Positions 41,470 through 52,381 of a stretch of DNA of 64,000 nucleotides are shown one piece after another. Under the pieces are notes generated by a model, which worked only from the letters and a program-made list of their open reading frames with translations, was not told the DNA's origin and did not search any database. The translations under genes were made by a program, and so were the position numbers. Location: NCBI GenBank assembly GCA_004194705.1, contig SADC01000169.1, positions 146,119-210,118 of the forward strand, given 5' to 3'. Numbering within the stretch: position 1 is the stretch's first letter; the number at the start of each line of letters is the position of its first letter. The DNA comes from Ditylenchus dipsaci (taxonomy: Eukaryota > Nematoda > Chromadorea > Rhabditida > Anguinidae).

Positions 41470-41590
41470 TACCGTAAATGTTCTAATAGAGCCCCCGGGT
41501 GCTTTATTTTTCAATCAGCCTCTAGAGGGGGCTCTATTAGGAAAGGGGGGCTCTATTGGAGAGGGGGGCTCTATTAGAACATTTACGGTA
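41470..41590. mobile_element. Compact TACCGTAAATG MITE
   Basis: A 121-bp inverted-repeat element: TACCGTAAATGTTCTAATAG and CTATTAGAACATTTACGGTA, with two GGGGGGCTCTATT words. It is the cleanest example of this subfamily. Confidence 0.85.
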
Positions 41591-41594
41591 TATT

Positions 41595-43020
41595 AAGAAA
41601 ATCAAGCAAGATAAATAGTATGGGTAACTTCATTATTCAACATCACTTGAACATATCTTTATTTTATCAAAAAATTCTTAATACATACAGAGAATGTTCT
41701 TTCTTGACCCTCTTTACCTAGAAAGGGCACATTGACCACAATGTGGTCATGTCAAATTTGTGGGCCTCGGTTTGATTCTCAAAAAGCATGTTTGAAAAAC
41801 TGTAAGATCATCTAGGAAGATAATAATCTCAGCTTCAAAATGAGCACCTACTGGGTGCCCTAAAAAATTCGCAAAATTTTGATTTCCAAACATTTTTTAC
41901 ACGTAATCTATTCATATTGGAAAGGAAAATGATCCAGTGGCTAAAACCGAGTAGCTTTTCGATAGGGTGTTAAAATCAAGTAGCGTCGAAATAGACTTCG
42001 AAGTAGAAGAAATAAATTCGATCATGGTCATGCGTTCAGTGAGTGTTACGTTGTTCGTTCGAGTGCTTAAAAAAATCAAAAATGGAAATGCGAGGAGAAG
42101 TTTGCTGTTGATTTTGGTCGATTATCAAGTACGAATTCTTTTAGGAAATAAAATTTATATCAACGAAAAATAGGGCAAAGCTTTTCCTTGCTGCAGAAAG
42201 GCTTTTTTTGCGCCAAAAAAACTTTTTTGCTCCCAAAAGACTTTTTTTGCTGCTAATTTTGTCTGCTGCAAAAAGACTTCTTTTTGCTGCAAAAATACTT
42301 TTTTTTTGCTTTAAAATACAAGGGTATTGAAAAATAGACGGGCCGGCCCGTCTATTGTAGAGAGACACGGTAACTCAGTAAGTTAGGTGATAGCTCGTTA
42401 GAAAGCTGAGATTTAGGGCTACATGCTGGTATATAAATTCTGAAAAAAATAAAAGAAAAAATTGAAGTAATACTTCAGAGAAACAAATTTTTTACGATTT
42501 GACGAGGTAAAAGAATAATTTGACGGGGCAAATTACTTACAGCCAAATTTTTTTAAGGTGAAATTGGCGCTAGAGCTGCACCAGGATAATAACAAGATTT
42601 ACCAAACTTTTCCAATTTTCGTCACTGGGAGGTTCAAAATGGAAGTTGTATGCAACAAGCGGATAGTGGAGGTAGCAGGAATGTGAGTACCAATAAAAAC
42701 GGAAATATTTTTTAAACATATCTATTACTTATAGACACAAGATTCCGACTTGCTATTCATTAAATGTAATGTTTGAAATATGTTTTTTTTATCAGTTTTA
42801 CCTATCCTTGTATTGTCTTTTCTGTAAAAAAGTTTGACGACTTCTCTTTGGCAAGTTACCGCCTAAAAATTAGCTCATCTGACTAAATAGCGGTGTAAGT
42901 TGCAGGAAGTTATTCCGAGCGGCCCCCACCTCACTTTTCTTGATTTTTGTTATTTCTAAATGGATTTTGTACAATGACTATCCCCTTGGTCACACTCTTT
43001 GGTGGAGGTCGTGGTCGATA
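41595..43020. other. Gene-free stretch with the right half of a MITE
   Basis: 42,165-42,372 holds repeats of CTTTTTTTGCTGC(A/T)AAAA ending in the palindrome GACGGGCCGGCCCGTC and ...GAGACACGGTA, a TACCGTA-type right end. The 68- and 75-codon ORFs here are not supported. The rest is AT-rich with no gene. Confidence 0.4.
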
Positions 43021-43025
43021 TGTGG

Positions 43026-43437
43026 TCACCATAGTGGGGCACCCGTCCGTCGCCGTCTTACTTTTTTTCGTCGCCCTCTTGCATTTTAACTACATTTTTA
43101 ATAACGAGTAGCTTTTTTTTTTTTTTACATCATATGATCAGTTTTTTTTCTAACCTTACTTTTGGGTGGTCCTCCATGTCTCTTTTCACTTTTATTTCCG
43201 AAAAATGAGGCCGTCCTAAATTTCTATAAAAAATTCCAAAAAAGTCTAAGAAATAAGGACGGCCTCATTTTTGGAAATAAAAATGAAAGGAAACATGGAA
43301 AATCACCCAAAAATAAGGTAGGTAAATAAAAGATGATTATATAATGTAAAATAAAAAAGCGACTCTTTATTAAAAATGTAGTGAAAATGGCGAAGAAAAA
43401 AAATAGAACGGCGACCAACGGGTGTCCCACTATGGTC
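43026..43437. mobile_element. Foldback MITE with CATAGTGGGGCACCCGT ends
   Basis: ACCATAGTGGGGCACCCGTC (43,026) and ACGGGTGTCCCACTATGG (43,417) enclose inverted CGTCGCC, TTTTTAATAA(C/A)GAGT and GTCCTCC/CATGGAAAATC words. It is related in layout to 56,713-57,117 (CGCCGTCCTGC, GATGATCATCCC, AGGCCGT). Non-coding. Confidence 0.7.
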
Positions 43438-43571
43438 TAAGCATTTGTGACCAAGCAGTGTGACCAAAGCATATAACACGCCTCAAAAATAGGGCCTACT
43501 TTCGCCACCCCTCCCCCCTAAAGTCAGAACTAAAAAAAATATTTTGAGACGTTGTTATATGGTGAATAAGC

Positions 43572-43747
43572 CATACTTGTTGATGCAAATGAGAATTTGT
43601 CAAATTCAAATGCGCGCGAGACATTTTTCTTTGGTCTTTCACTGTACTCTTTTGAGTCGCTCGAAATAACTCCAAAGAGTAGAGTGCGAGACGAAAGCGA
43701 AGTGTCCATTCGAATTTGCCAAATTTTCATTTGCATCAACAAGTATG
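43572..43747. repeat. Foldback MITE with GATGCAAATGA ends
   Basis: TACTTGTTGATGCAAATGAG and TTTCATTTGCATCAACAAGTA form the ends. The inner core CTTTGGTCTTTCACTGTACTC / AAAGAGTAGAGTGCGAGAC is the same palindrome as in 13,301-13,466, whose ends are different. Confidence 0.75.
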
Positions 43748-44065
43748 AGGTACTACCGTATTTGTTGTAATAGGCAGAGCCTTTCTTAAAAACTGACCAC
43801 TGTACTTCGATTATTTACAAAATGAGTAGTAAACACTGCACCATTTTTAAATTCCCTCATTTTTACCTTTGTCGTGTTTTTATTTTATCAAATTCGAATT
43901 TACAAATGGTCGAGTCGAATTATCCTCTTTGTTAGAAACCTGATTTTCGGGTAAATTATTAAATTAATTATCTCTGAAACCTCAATTTTTGGGGGGATTT
44001 CACCGGTCCGCGGAGACCCTGACAAAATTTTCTAAAAAAGTTGTGAACTTTTTGACATCACTTTT

Positions 44066-44275
44066 TTAGTTTTTTTTTCTAACTCGGCTGAGCTCCACCG
44101 ATTTAGCTTCAAAATTATAATCTCGAGATGAACCTAGAATTGAGGAAAATATACCGACCAGTCGGCCTAATACAATAAATACAGTAACATAGTAAAAGAG
44201 GAGAGGCAGCTGAGAATAATTTGTCTGAGAGTGGCCTTGTAAAAAGAAGTCAAAGAACACAATCCCAGAGAACAC
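44066..44275 (-). other. Possible transmembrane exon
   Basis: From an ATG at 44,275 the frame reads FSGIVFFDFFLQGH..., then a hydrophobic helix LLFYYVTVFIVLGRLVGIFSSIL, with a donor-like CTAG|GTTCATC at ~44,128. GC is slightly above the background. No family recognised. Confidence 0.25.
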
Positions 44276-44334
44276 ACTACACTATTACGCAGAATCCTCG
44301 ACCTTCAGCACTTCTACGTATTTTTTCATATTCT

Positions 44335-44536
44335 AGGTCGCTTACAAAGAGTGATTAATGAACTGACTCAAATCATAAGTCAAATAGAAACTTTTGCCGA
44401 AAATTCTCTTCTTTCACAACGGTCCATTAATGAGACCACTCTCTCGTGAGTAGTAAATTAATCTTTTGGAATTTAAATCAGAAATTACTCTTTTAGTTGT
44501 GAATGGTTAGATGGTGAGAAATGCGTTATTGAACAG
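44335..44536 (+). CDS. Two candidate exons of an unidentified gene
   Basis: The acceptor CATATTCTAG precedes 44,336. An exon open to about 44,445 reads RLQRVINELTQIISQIETFA and ends TTLS before the donor GTGAGTAG. After a ~49-nt intron ending CTTTTAG, a short exon reads CEWLDGEKCVIEQ and stops at a GTTGAC donor. Phases agree. It has a helical/coiled character, then two Cys. No partner exons were found, and the function is unknown. Confidence 0.35.
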
Positions 44537-44921
44537 GTTGACTTCATTGATTGATGGGCATTCGTGTGCCGACTTAAAGTCCAAACGACGATTTTAACGC
44601 TTCTTATACAAGTAATAATTTTCTCAAATAGTATTTTTAAGTGAGAATTTGTGAGATTTAGCTCTGAAAAACAATATCAGAGTAAGTTTTTAGTTAGTTA
44701 GAAAGTAAACTAGATGATACTCCGGAGAATTTAAGAATCCTCGAAAGTTGTTTAATTCTAAAAACTGAATTATGCAAAATTGCAGATTTTGGTGGATATA
44801 TCAGCTTTCGACAACCAAGTTGGACTTGGAGAGAACGAGAACTCAAAGTAATCTTAACATCTTTGTTTATCCCTAGAACTAACATTAGGTAAATAAGACG
44901 GAATAGTGTAAATGGGCTGTA

Positions 44922-45555
44922 CAGTCGACTCTCGAATCGAGAGTCTCGATTTAACATGCACCCAAAAAGTTCGTCCCGCCTAGGGTCCGACACTTTTTTA
45001 ACTCACTTTTCGACATTTTTTATTTCTGTATTGACAGTCTGGTCCCAAATATCGCAAGTATTCCGATTTTGCCGATCGTTTTTTCAGAATCATAAATATT
45101 TACATCTAAAAAAGCAAAACTTCGATTTAACATACGCCTAAATCCAAAACAGGTCTATGTTAAATCGAGGGTTTTGCTTTTTTAATAATAAAATTTTCCA
45201 AAACTGAAACCTTTAAAAAAAACAATATTGAAATTTACAAAACATTTTTTTGGTGCAAATTTTGAAAAAAATAAAAATATACCGTATTTCCTCTAATTTC
45301 TCCCGCTTTTCCCCCGCCCAAAGAAGGAAATAAAGGGGGCACTAATCACACAGGGCCCACTAACAAAAAGATGTTGAACATAGTTTTGAATACTGGGCCT
45401 ACCGCATAAATAAACTCTGGTATGCATGCTTTTCATGCATCCAGAGTCACTTACGAGTGATTTGTGTCTAAGGTATGTGGGTGTGCGCATCTCAACTCCA
45501 GTCGACCCTAGCGGGAACGAACTTTTGGGGTGTATGTTATGGGAGCGTCGACTGT
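44922..45555. mobile_element. CAGTCGACTCTCG element with nested repeats
   Basis: Left end after TA: CAGTCGACTCTCGAATCGAG, then CATGCACCCAAAAAGTTCGT. Right end (45,510-45,553): GGGAACGAACTTTTGGGGTG...GGGAGCGTCGACTG. Inside it are a TACCGTATTTCCTC left end (45,282) and the reverse GATGCGCACACCC family (45,370-45,500). It is a nested composite, non-coding. Confidence 0.55.
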
Positions 45556-45559
45556 CACT

Positions 45560-46325
45560 GCAATTTCGTCACTGCAACCATACGGAATTTTATTTTTTGT
45601 GGCTATTATTCGGTGAAAATTCGGGTAGAGCAGCTGCGGTCAAACCGAAGATGTTAGTTTTTTTTCAATAGCTTATAGTTAAAGCACGAGTTACTTATTC
45701 GAATGACCAATCAAAATTATAAAAAGTTAACTTTTTGTAAATATGAATCAGTCATATAAGACCTCCAATAAACTTTTGGAGCGCTTTTGAGACCAAAATT
45801 AGTTTATAACCTCAAAAATTTAGGTCTTTTTGGTGACTCCACAACAAAGCAAGACTAGAATAGTTTGCAATTTTTTTGAGTCTTTCACTGTTCTTGCTGG
45901 TTCGCACATAGATTTGAACATTGCCTACATACAAATGGTTGGCTATATTTTGCTGTATAAGGTCAAACACTTTTATACTCTTTATTTATTGTCTTTAGAA
46001 GTCTGAAAACAAGAGCAATTGTGATAACACTGCGCTCATAGTGACTTTTCCCTAGATCAAAGTAAGATTTTATTTTAAAAGGAAATGATAGTAGGATACC
46101 ATAATCTCTCTAATAGATCTCTTTCTCGAATTTGGAGGGTTGTATATGAGCCCAGAGTCAATATTTTGCAAAGTTGTTTTTTTCGCAATTTATAACTACC
46201 AGGACCTTTCCCGATTCCGCTTTTTTCTATTTGGATTTTCACCCAATAAACTCTAGATCCACCGAAGTTTTTCCGATTAGTTTTTCCGAGAGTTTATAAA
46301 TGAAGCGCGGGGTTCTATTAAAGAG
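45560..46325. other. AT-rich stretch, no gene seen
   Basis: 46,097-46,120 has TACCATAATCTCTCTAATAG, a TACCGTA-family left end whose right side (TTCTATTAAAGAGAAT, ~46,313) abuts the MITE at 46,331. The remainder is AT-rich with no supported coding. Confidence 0.4.
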
Positions 46326-46330
46326 AATAA

Positions 46331-46727
46331 GGCCTCGTACACAATGGCGGACTGTGAGTTCAACAATCCTCACTCAGAAATGGCCATAACGTTTTATTGG
46401 TTTTTTCAAAAATTATTCTGTCGGTGTCATTTTGCAGCTAAGATTCAGGGCTACGAAATAGGCCATTGGTCGAGTTGGTATTAATTTAAAAATGCTGAAA
46501 AAAATTCAACAATCTACACTCACAGTCTTCACTCGCTCGAAGTGAGGATTGCTGACCTTTTTCAACATTTTTTTATTATACTAACTCGAGCAATAGCCTA
46601 TTGGTAGTCTTGAATTTCAGCTACAAGATGCCACCAACAGAATAATTTTTGAAAAACCAAATAAAAACTTATGGCCATCTCCGAGTGAGGATTGTTGAAT
46701 TTGCAGTCCGCCATTGTGTACGAGGCC
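46331..46727. mobile_element. Harbinger-type MITE, TSD TAA
   Basis: 397 bp. Ends GGCCTCGTACACAATGGCGG and the complement ...CGAGGCC, with TAA on both sides (46,328-46,330 and 46,728-46,730). Arms continue through CAACAATCCTCACTC and ATGGCCATAA. Non-coding. Confidence 0.88.
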
Positions 46728-46729
46728 TA

Positions 46730-48280
46730 AAAATAGTAGGAAATTATATTGCAACATAAAGTTTTATGTGCTTTAGATTGCTCTAACTTATGCAGCCCTA
46801 CAACTCTCTACAAAATTGATCTTGGTTATAGGTGAATTTAAAAAAAATATTATTTATGATCAGCAACAAAACTAGATTTTGGATATAATTAAAGTTTGAA
46901 GTAAAAACGTGAATTTTATAGGCAAGTTTTGGCTCTATGTATGTTCGCACCCATCCCTGTTCTCGAAATACTAAATGCGTTCACAAAATCATTTTGAGAA
47001 TTTAAAATTCGTTGGAAAATTCTTTTGCGTAGGCGCTTGTCCATTTTGTCTCGTTTTTTTTCCTTCAAATTTCCGCTTTTTGCGTTTTGTTTTTCCTTTT
47101 TTACATCCCAAGACACACATTTGAGTCCGTCCTGACTTCTTACCTGTTGTTAAGGCTTTGTCTGAGCTAAAAAAATCTGTCATAGAAACACGGAAAAACT
47201 TAACACTCATAAAATATATGCAAATTTGTAAAAAAACGGAATAAAAGTAGACAAACGGCCCAACGCCAGCAGGTTTTAGCAACCTTAATATAATATTTTC
47301 AATTAAATAGTTTTTGTTGTGCTTAAGTAAGGTGCGATTCTTCGGCTACATAAGGAGCGATGCATTGGTGAAGAGAAAAATGAAGAAATGCTGGCAATAA
47401 TAGAAAAAATCCAAACACTGAACAATGGAGCCTATTTGCCAGAATTGTTTGTTCATTAAATATTTATTTTAAAAAAATAGTTGTTTTAAGATATGAACGA
47501 TGGTTTACAATATTTGAAATATTCTACAACGGGCATTCCAAAATTCTCTCCCTTTTCAATTGCACAATGTAGGAGTTTGGCACGTCTTAAATACAAATAT
47601 GGGGGAGGGCTTGGATTGGTTACATTAGAAACTCTTAGAGATTATACTAGGATCAACCAATGAAGATATCTCTGGCGATTTGTCGGTGATTTATAAAACC
47701 TCCGGGTATATTTCGGCCCCATGTAGGCTCAACATAATTAGTCACCACTCTATTTAGGGTACACCAAGGCTGTGCACGGGCCGATTTTTCGCCGGTCCGG
47801 CCCCGGCCCATTGCTTTACTAAAAAAGACCTGCCCGTAAGGGTGTCGGCCCGGCCCGAAAAGCCCGGAAATTTTGCATTATTCGTACTCAGATTGTGTAC
47901 AAGGGTGGTAGTACTCAGGTAGTGGTACCTATTTATCTAGCACGTACTACCAGATACCTAATTTACAATGCTTATGCGTATCGGTGGTCGCTTTTAAGAA
48001 AAAATCTATCCAGGTGTTCAAGTGGTGTTACCTTTGAATAAGTGGTTGTTTCTAACCCTCGTCTCGAGGTCGTCTCGACGGCATTCAAACAAAGTATGTA
48101 TACATTGCACATTGCCTAACTAATGGAAATGCTTTTATTTAAACTTTTTGTATATATATTTTTCAGAAAAATACAGAAAAAAAAGTTCAAAAGTTAGACT
48201 TTCAGGGAACATTAGATATACCGGGCTGGGCCGCGGGCCGAGAGATTTTAGACTCGGCACGGAAAGAAAGCAGCCTAGCT
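46730..48280. other. Gene-free stretch
   Basis: ORFs at 46,916-47,282 (minus) are Lys-rich and overlap in two frames without domains. 47,766-47,880 is the GGGCC-rich repeat; 47,890-48,060 contains R2-like GTAGTGGTACC words. No gene supported. Confidence 0.4.
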
Positions 48281-48697
48281 CTGGGCCTATTCCAACAGTT
48301 GAGAGTAGAGAGTTGATACTTGATAGTTGATAGTGATCGTGTTTCAACAGTTGAGAGTGAACTTTTTGATACTTGATAGTTGAGAGTTGATAGTTGATAT
48401 TTGATAGTGTTCCAACAATTGAGAGTTGATAGTTGATAATTATCAGAAAAAAAACAGTGGGTGAATGGTCACCACCGTTTTTTTTGATAGTTGATAGTGA
48501 AATTTAAATTCATAAAAATGAAAAAAACTATACCATCATATGTAAAATGGTGTGGGGAATTGGGTTTGTTAAGACCAAAATCTCGACTTAACATACCAAA
48601 ACCTTAAACCTGGGTGGGTACCACTTGGTCAGGTGGATATCCACCTGGAGAACCTGAAAAAATATTTTTTCGATATTTTAAAAAACAAAGCATGCTA

Positions 48698-48884
48698 CAG
48701 TCAAACCGCCCATTAACATACACCCTTGGGACCGGCACTAACCGTATGTTAATGAGAGTGTATGTTAATGGGAGAGTATGTTAATAATAAAATCACTATG
48801 ATCAGACCAAATAGGTCTTAGCCGGCCGTATGTTAATGGGAGAGCGTATGTTAATGGGGAGTATGTTAATGAGAGGTTCGACTG
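48698..48884. mobile_element. 187-bp CAGTCAAAC MITE, TA duplication
   Basis: CAGTCAAACCGCCCATTAAC ... TTAATGAGAGGTTCGACTG, with TA on both sides. The inside repeats TATGTTAATGGGAGAG and the centre has CCTTGGGACCGGC. Same plan as 25,092 and 61,791. Confidence 0.8.
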
Positions 48885-49059
48885 TATCAAATGTGAAATC
48901 GTGACGTGAATAAGGTTTGATAAGACCAAAATCCCATTTCACTTGCCCAGACCGCAAAACCCGAAATGGGTACCTTCTGGTCAGGTGGATCAGCTGGATC
49001 GCCTGTAAAGTAAAAAATTTCAAATTTCAAAAACAAACCATGCTATCATATGTGGAATC

Positions 49060-49910
49060 GTGTAGGGAATCGGGCTAAATGAGACCAAAACTCCGATTTC
49101 ACGCACCGAAATCCCAATATTCCTGGCCAGCTGGACCACCAAAACCAAGTGGTCGACCACTTGGAGCAAAAGAAAATTTTCATTTTTTCGGGTTCCAAAA
49201 CCCATTTTCTGAACTGATTCGGGCATGCTGAAGATGGTTTGACAGTGGTAAAATCACGATTCATCGACAAATTTTTGAGTTATCGCTAACGATTGATTTT
49301 GATACATCAATCGTTAACTACATCAAAGATACATCAATCGTTAATCAATCGTTTTGGAACCGAAAAAATGAAAAAAAATTTTTGCTCCAAGTGGTCGACC
49401 ACTTCGTTTTCTTGTACCCAGGTTCTCGTACTAGGTTGAAGAACTCATGTAGTGTAGTGGTTAGTACTGGGTGGTAATATTTTCATCTTGTACAGAGTTT
49501 TTAAAATTTAAAATGTTTTTCTATGATCCAACTTTAGTTCTACTGCATAATCCATGAACCAACCAAACCAAGTGGTCGTCCACTTGGATCAAAAAAATTT
49601 TTACGTTTTTTATGTTCCAAAACCTGTTTTCTGGACTGATTCAGGCATGCTGAAGATGGTTTGATAATAGTAAAATAATGTTTTGTATGGTATTTTTTTA
49701 GGATCGGGATATAATTGATCTTGCCAAAACTCGATTTTACCAAAACTCAAAAAATACCTGACAAAACGGCGTTTTACCACTATCAAACCATCTTCAGCAT
49801 GCCCGAATTAGTTCAGAAAACAGGTTTCGGAACATGAAAAACGTAAAAAAATTAAATTTTTTGAATGTGCCAACTGAAGTGGGCGGAGAGATCATAATAG
49901 TAACAAAATG
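49060..49910. repeat. R2 repeats, partly foldback
   Basis: 49,080-49,270 and 49,545-49,700 are plus copies, and 49,770-49,860 a reverse copy. The last two form a palindrome: GGCATGCTGAAGATGGTTTGAT ... TATCAAACCATCTTCAGCATGCC, around AACTCGATTTTACCAAAACTC. Each carries CCAAGTGGTCG(T/A)CCACTTGG. 49,270-49,350 has repeated ATCAATCGTTAAC. ORFs sharing PSSAC(L/P)NQ are translations of this repeat. Confidence 0.7.
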
Positions 49911-50217
49911 TGATAGTGTTGCAAAAGTTGATAGTTGATACTTGATAGTTGATAGCTGAGAGTGAAGTACTCTCAACTATTGGAACACTATCACTATCAA
50001 CTGTCTACTCTCAGCTCTCAACTCTCAACTATTACTCTCAACTCTCAATTGTTGGAACACTATCACTCTCAACTATCAACTATCTACTCTCAACTCTCAT
50101 CTGTTGGAATAGGCCCTGGGGTACACCTTAAAAGTGTGTTCAGAAAAATTCCGGGGATATTCCTGCCCTATATATTACAGTCCAGCTCCGTTCATTTATT
50201 ACTCCTTGGGGCTTGAT

Positions 50218-50898
50218 TTAGGAAACGGATTATCAAGGGTGACCAATTAGACGGGTAGAGGGTCTGCACCTTAGACCAGATAAAGTATTTTTTACTTCTA
50301 TTGTTGGTCCCCCCCTCAATTTTTTTGAAAAATAACCCAAAGTCACCTCTTGAACTAATTTTTTATCCTCCAAATATAAAAAAATATTTCCAAACACTTT
50401 TTGTAAATTTGTTGTAAATTTTAAATTTTATTAAAAAAGTTTGCCCCATGTCCCTCAGAGGTTGATGGTTCTTTTAATATATCATTTTTTGCTGGATCTG
50501 AGCAAAAAATAGCTCAAAAATCACTTCAGATGGCATAAAAATTCGGATATGCAAAAAAAATTTTTGTAATGCGGAAGGCCTAGAAAGTATAAACCTGTTA
50601 AAAATCCATCATTTTCATTTTCATTTGTTTTAAAAGAGTCGAAAACTTAGTTCAAAATACCTTAAAAAGACCATCTACCTCTGAGAGATGGGAGGATTTT
50701 TTTCACAAAATTCAAATTTATTTTCAGAAAGTGTTTAGAAATATTTTTCATATTTCTAAGCAAAAAACGAATTTAGGAAATGAACCTGGGTAATTTTTCT
50801 AAAAGTAGGGGGTGGGGGATGGTGTTGTGGCGGACCAATCATAGAAGTACCAAGCATTTAGTTGATTGCATTTTTTCAACCACCACGAGTTCCATCTA
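50218..50898. repeat. Foldback repeat with TTGGTCC(C) ends
   Basis: TTGGTCCCCCCCTC...AATAACCCAAAGTC (50,304-50,345) and GAACCTGGGTAATTTTT...GGCGGACCAATC (50,781-50,840) are inverted; TCAGAGGTTGATGG and CTACCTCTGAGAGATGG (50,456 / 50,680) pair further in. It is related to 20,760-20,960 and 21,690-21,850. No gene. Confidence 0.6.
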
Positions 50899-51484
50899 TA
50901 GGGTTGATGCAAAATTATCAAGGCTTTGAAAAAAATTCATTTGTAAAGTAAAAATGCATATAAGTATACAATTATTCGGGAGCGTAATCTCCCTCAACAT
51001 CAATGACGGCTTGCCACTTGTGTGGAAGCTTCTCAATTCCATTCGTAAATCACTGCTGGTCCTTGTAGGCTGCCTTGATGTTCATGCCTTGATTTTGGCA
51101 ACCACATCCTCAAACTCCTTGAAGAATGTTCCCTGCTGCCAGTTGGAGAGGGATCGACTGACATGGTAGTCGGTCGGAGCCTCAGTGGGGAAGTTTGCTG
51201 GGTGATGGAGAACCTGCCACCCCTTCTCTCCAATGGCGGCAAAAATTATTCCTCCTTTGTGGGGAATGGCATTGTTATGGAGCAAAATGCCTTGAGTCAG
51301 CTGCATCCAGGCCTTTGTCGAAGTAAAGCATGACATGGCGAATATGAATATAGTTGGGAGTACGCATTTTAATCTGATAAAAAAGCTGATCAAATAATAA
51401 GTTAGCATAAGTTAGCTAAACAAAACGCCAAATAAATGTTTGTTGGCGGTTTTTCAAAGCCTTGATAATTTTGCATCAACCCAA
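50899..51484 (-). mobile_element. Mariner fossil with partial transposase
   Basis: Ends GGGTTGATGCAAAATTATCA and TGATAATTTTGCATCAACCC (inverted), TA at the right border. On the minus strand, frames at 51,082-51,408 contain ILLHNNAIPH (normally HDNARPH; the catalytic Asp reads Asn), GWQVLHHPANFPTEAPTDYH and VSRSLSNWQQGTFF, the C-terminal third of a mariner transposase including the last Asp of the D,D34D triad. The N-terminal half is gone. Confidence 0.85.
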
Positions 51485-51499
51485 TATTCTGCTTGTTTT

Positions 51500-51985
51500 A
51501 TTTTAATTTCAGTTAATTTTAAGTTTTCCCGATCTTTCGCCACTTTTGTGTTCAAACCCAATTTTCAGCCATTTTTGCAAACTTTTTTCGGATATCTCTC
51601 CAAACCCTAGGGTGGTGTTCAGGTCGGTTAGTAGAGTCAGTAGATCAAGAGTAACTCTTGATCCGAAACTCTACTAACCTACCTGAATACCACCCCTGAA
51701 GTACAACATCTTGGTTTTCTTTTAAACGCGAACACGTATAATCAAACTTGCTTCTAATTTTTTTTCCTTGCCTCCGAATTGGAGATGGTGGGTTTCAGAC
51801 CGGATTTCGGGTTGATTTTTGCGTGTAAGCCTGATTTTTGACACCCATGTAAGAAATCAGGCTGTGCATTGATTTTTTAGTTTCGAGTCTGTTTCGTCAT
51901 TGATTAAAACCTATTAATAGGCACAAACCTAATAGAGTTGCATCCTTGTATAAACATATGAGACAATTAAATAAGACAATTTTTA
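51500..51985. other. Gene-free stretch with a small hairpin
   Basis: 51,608-51,700 is an inverted repeat: GGGTGGTATTCAGG-type on the right against GGGTGGTGTTCAGGTCGGTT on the left, with GTAGAG(T/-)CAGTAGATCAAGAG and its complement inside. No gene. Confidence 0.5.
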
Positions 51986-51988
51986 CAG

Positions 51989-52169
51989 GGAAGATTTGTT
52001 AGAGGATAGACTTTTGCAAAACTTGCAAGGGAAGGATTGCAATGAAGTAATCTGCTTATACAAATATAGCAACCCAACAAAAGCAATATTTTTTCAGTTA
52101 CCAGATTATTTGCCCATAAGAGAGCGTGTCCTAAAAACCATTGCTGATTATTGGCGAAATGAAAGCCAG
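51989..52169 (+). CDS. Candidate exon of an unidentified gene
   Basis: The acceptor TTTTTACAG precedes 51,989, and a GTATTTTC donor follows 52,169. The frame EDLLEDRLLQNLQGKDCNEV, then CLYKYSNPTKAIFFQLPDYLP and RVLKTIADYWRNESQ, is open for 60 codons with normal amino-acid variety, unlike nearby AT-driven ORFs. The overlapping minus ORF is its shadow. I do not recognise the protein and see no sure partner exon. Confidence 0.45.
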
Positions 52170-52381
52170 GTATTTTCATATATTAAAAAGTTCCAGTTGA
52201 ATTTAAAGCTTCTGTTTAGTTGTCTTTGGACGATCAACAAACCAATATACCTAAAACAATACTTTTTCGCAAAAATATTTCACCCATTCAACTGATAGAC
52301 TACTATGAAAGGCAACCGCATAGTTTTGCAGATCTGGAAAAGTAATGACATTTTTGGGTTGCCAACCACTTTAATATATTA

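Larger units (their letters stand above)
48284..50115. mobile_element. Second GGCCTATTC element, CTG target duplication
   Basis: Ends GGCCTATTCCAACAGTTGAG and the complement ...TGTTGGAATAGGCC, flanked by CTG (48,281-48,283 and 50,116-50,118). Subterminal arrays of TTGATAGTTGAGAG (48,296-48,500) and its complement (49,925-50,100) mirror the layout of 1,751-4,740 with a different word. Inside are R1, R2 and a CAGTCAAAC MITE, and no transposase, so it is non-autonomous. Confidence 0.8.
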
